Under the pieces are notes generated by a model. That model was not told where the DNA came from. It saw nothing but the letters and a program-made list of their open reading frames with translations, and searched no databases. The position numbers were made by a program, and so were the translations under genes. From assembly GCA_964601865.1 (NCBI GenBank), contig CAZRPI010000086.1, positions 1 through 15,925 of the forward strand: DNA of 15,925 nucleotides, in the 5' to 3' direction. This DNA is from Pseudopelobacter sp964601865. GTDB lineage: Bacteria > Desulfobacterota > Desulfuromonadia > Geobacterales > Pseudopelobacteraceae. This document shows positions 13,895 through 15,925 of this stretch, piece by piece (within the stretch, counting starts at the first letter, position 1; every line of letters begins with the position of its first letter).

Positions 13895-14605
13895 ATGCAG
13901 CAGATTTTTGATTTCCCCATCCCATCATCCTGCACCCTGGAGAATTTCGTCCTTTGTGACGGAAATTCGGCGGCATTGGATTTCGCGCGCCGCATCACCG
14001 ATCCGTCGGAACCGGAGAGACTCCTCTACCTGTACGGTCCTTCCGGTTCCGGCAAAACCCACCTCCTGAAGGCAATCGGGCTGAGGATGGCCCGCGGAAG
14101 TTCCCCGGCCGGGCCGTACCTCTCCTGCCGTGAGGTTTCATCCGCCGGGAGCCTGACCGGAGCGTTTTCCGGCGCAACGGCCCTGATCGTGGATGACCTT
14201 CACCTGCTGCCCGATATGGTTGAGGTCAGGGCCGCCCTGTGGCAGCTCTTCAACGACTTTCATGTCGCGGGTCGCCCCGTGGTCATGGCGGGAGCGGATG
14301 CGCCGCGCATGCTGCCGAACCTGGACGATCACCTGGTGTCGCGCCTTTTGTGGGGTCTGGTTGCCAGGGTAGACGCTTCCGACGACTCATCCCGACGCAT
14401 GATCCTGAGGAAAATCGCGGATGATCTCCAGGTGCGGGTCCCGGAAGAAGTAGTCAATTATATCCTGACAACCACGAGCCGCGAAGTTGGCGAGCTGATC
14501 CGATTTTTTGAAACGATCTACCGTTATTCCCTGGCCACCCAGCGCAGGATCACCCTGCCGCTGGCCCGTGAGGCGCGCGGCCGGATCCGTTCGGGGGTGT
14601 CCTAG
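13895..14605 (+). CDS. hdaA: DnaA-related AAA+ ATPase, Hda-like
   Basis: A 236-residue DnaA-family ATPase without the DnaA DNA-binding domain. Walker A is GPSGSGKT (48-55), Walker B LIVDDLHLL (Asp100, Asp101), and a box VII-like arginine finger lies in DDHLVSRLLWGLVARV (Arg150). A lid domain ends the protein. Hda proteins bind the DNA-loaded sliding clamp and trigger ATP hydrolysis by DnaA, switching off replication initiation. The N-terminus MQQIFDFPIP contains QIFDF (3-7), placed like the clamp-binding motif at the start of E. coli Hda. The ATG is 2 nt after the ruvB stop and has no Shine-Dalgarno sequence, so translation is probably coupled. A role as a DnaC-like loader or another DnaA-related function cannot be excluded. 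Confidence 0.82.
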   Translation: MQQIFDFPIPSSCTLENFVLCDGNSAALDFARRITDPSEPERLLYLYGPSGSGKTHLLKAIGLRMARGSSPAGPYLSCREVSSAGSLTGAFSGATALIVDDLHLLPDMVEVRAALWQLFNDFHVAGRPVVMAGADAPRMLPNLDDHLVSRLLWGLVARVDASDDSSRRMILRKIADDLQVRVPEEVVNYILTTTSREVGELIRFFETIYRYSLATQRRITLPLAREARGRIRSGVS

Positions 14606-14606
14606 C

Positions 14607-15925
14607 ATGGGTCCGTACCACAACCGTCTCAAAACCCCCGAAGAGATAGAACTGGCCAGGAAGCGGGAGGAGCTGTCCGGTTTTCAGTGGCATCTGTCCG
14701 AACTGGAGAAGTCCTACACTGCTCTGAAAGCGGAGATCCGCCAGTTCGAGCAGACCTACGAGAGGGTCCTGGGAGAACGCATCCGCACTTTGGAGGATCT
14801 GGAATGGCAGTTGAAAGGGCTCCTGGAGAGCGACGCTGTCACCGGTTACGCCGATACGGCCGCTGACAGGGAAACCGTCACCCATTTCAACCATCGGACC
14901 GACCTCCTGGACGAGGAGGACACCGCCGCATCTGATGAACCGCGCAAGAGCCTCAAGAGCCTGTACCGCGAAGTCGCGAAGGCCATACACCCGGATCTGG
15001 CAACTGACGATGAGGAGCGCCTGCGACGTCAGGAGCTCATGGCATTTGCCAATCAGGCTTACGGCGACGGCAACCGTGCGGCTCTGGAGGAGATCCTCTG
15101 CGACTGGGAACTGGGGCCTGAGTCTGCGTCCGTCCCGGATGTGGCCATGGAACTGGTGCGGGTCATCCGCCTGATCGCCCGGGCCCAGCAGAATATACAC
15201 GCGATCATCCGCCAGATCGAAGAGCTGAAGGCAACCGACATCTATGGTTTCAAACTGCGGGTGGATGAGGCTCTGGCGGACGGCCTCGACCTGATGGCGG
15301 AAATGGCCGCCAGGGTGGACCAGGATATTTCAATGGCCAGGCGGCGCCTGGCCATCCTGCGCGGTGAGGTGGACGAACGGGAAAACGACGCCCCACCCGT
15401 AGCGAGGCGTTTCCTCGTGTTTCCGACGGAGCGTTCCTGCGGCGTGCTGTACGAGAGAAGCGCCGGATCGGTGGATTACCGTGACTGGCAACGCCTCGGA
15501 AACGCCAGAGGCGTCCGGGAAGTGCTGCTGGGCAAGGCGGTCCGGCTGGATGTGAGGGGGGACAGCGGAACGGTGCTGGATTTTCTGGACGACCTGAAAC
15601 CGGACGACCTTCAGGCGCTTTACCTTTACGATATCGATGACGGCGCCCTGGCACACCTGACCCATCTTGCCGGCCTCAACGAACTCCACCTCGCCAACAC
15701 CAGGGTCAGCGACGAAGGCCTGCGACTCGTAGCCAATCTCGGCGGCCTCCGCCGGCTCTCCATCTACCATACGGCCATTACCGACGCCGGGCTGGATAAC
15801 CTCTCGACCCTCAGGGAGCTGAAGTGGCTGACATGCAGCGGCACCCGGGTCACGGAGGAGGGGCTGGCCCATTTCAGGCTGCAGGTCTCGGGCTGCAAGG
15901 CCGTAAATTTCGAGTGGCGCTACGG
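14607..15925 (+). CDS. coiled-coil / J-domain-like / leucine-rich-repeat protein, 3' end cut by window
   Basis: The frame is open for 439 codons from ATG 14607, 1 nt after hdaA, to the window edge, with no stop. Residues about 10-75 are a charged coiled coil. Residues about 115-163 resemble helices II and III of a J-domain with an intact HPD (128-130): LKSLYREVAKAIHPDLA, then RRQELMAFANQAYGDGNR. Helix I seems absent, replaced by an acidic linker. Residues 175-260 are helical. Residues about 335-420 hold three to four RNI-like leucine-rich repeats (LNELHLANTRVSDEGL, LRRLSIYHTAITDAGL, LKWLTCSGTRVTEEGL). J-domains stimulate Hsp70 (DnaK) ATPase; LRRs bind proteins. A cytoplasmic co-chaperone or scaffold is the likely class, since no signal peptide or membrane segment is seen. 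The link to ruvB and hdaA suggests a DNA-replication role, which is inference. Confidence 0.8.
   Translation, partial: MGPYHNRLKTPEEIELARKREELSGFQWHLSELEKSYTALKAEIRQFEQTYERVLGERIRTLEDLEWQLKGLLESDAVTGYADTAADRETVTHFNHRTDLLDEEDTAASDEPRKSLKSLYREVAKAIHPDLATDDEERLRRQELMAFANQAYGDGNRAALEEILCDWELGPESASVPDVAMELVRVIRLIARAQQNIHAIIRQIEELKATDIYGFKLRVDEALADGLDLMAEMAARVDQDISMARRRLAILRGEVDERENDAPPVARRFLVFPTERSCGVLYERSAGSVDYRDWQRLGNARGVREVLLGKAVRLDVRGDSGTVLDFLDDLKPDDLQALYLYDIDDGALAHLTHLAGLNELHLANTRVSDEGLRLVANLGGLRRLSIYHTAITDAGLDNLSTLRELKWLTCSGTRVTEEGLAHFRLQVSGCKAVNFEWRY

Noticed and set aside
1..15925. CRISPR arrays, insertion sequences, tRNA or rRNA genes
   Set aside because: No spaced repeat array, no transposase frame, and no tRNA or rRNA consensus was seen on either strand.

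Overview
The window reads as a chromosomal segment of a Geobacter-like deltaproteobacterium (Geobacterales/Desulfuromonadales). This rests on a malate dehydrogenase gene followed by a four-subunit 2-oxoacid:ferredoxin oxidoreductase operon, an Hda-type protein with a QQIFDFP start, and GC-rich coding DNA. The assignment is from recognised families and gene order only; no database was searched.

Layout. Positions 1-219 hold the C-terminal (TRAM) end of a MiaB/MtaB-type tRNA methylthiotransferase. Positions 220-3266 are an AT-richer, sparsely coding stretch. It holds a LuxR-type regulator with a degenerate receiver domain, two small exported proteins in convergent orientation, and an unusual density of hairpins: a leader terminator with a competing repeat before luxR, a 22-bp perfect-stem bidirectional terminator between the convergent genes, a possible structured RNA just before it, and an orphan 16-bp hairpin. 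Positions 3267-8327 are a plus-strand run lepA, lepB, aspS and a LysM lipoprotein gene: translation elongation factor 4, signal peptidase I, aspartyl-tRNA synthetase, envelope. Positions 8608-12612 are a TCA-cycle block: mdh with its own sigma70-like promoter, then korD-korA-korB-korC ending in a strong terminator. Positions 12873-15925 are a tight three-gene operon: ruvB, an Hda-like DnaA-family ATPase, and a large protein, cut by the window edge, that combines a coiled coil, a J-domain-like HPD segment and leucine-rich repeats.

How the parts fit. MDH and KorDABC carry adjoining TCA-cycle steps, with ferredoxin as electron carrier for the 2-oxoacid step. The ruvB-hda-J/LRR operon links DNA recombination, control of replication initiation and a chaperone-like protein of unknown role. 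RuvB ends in QTTLF and the Hda-like protein begins with QIFDF; both resemble sliding-clamp-binding motifs. The AspRS carries the His and Gly associated with non-discriminating enzymes, so Asn-tRNA may be made through GatCAB. The main unknowns worth following are the C-terminal operon protein and the hairpin-rich 220-3266 region.
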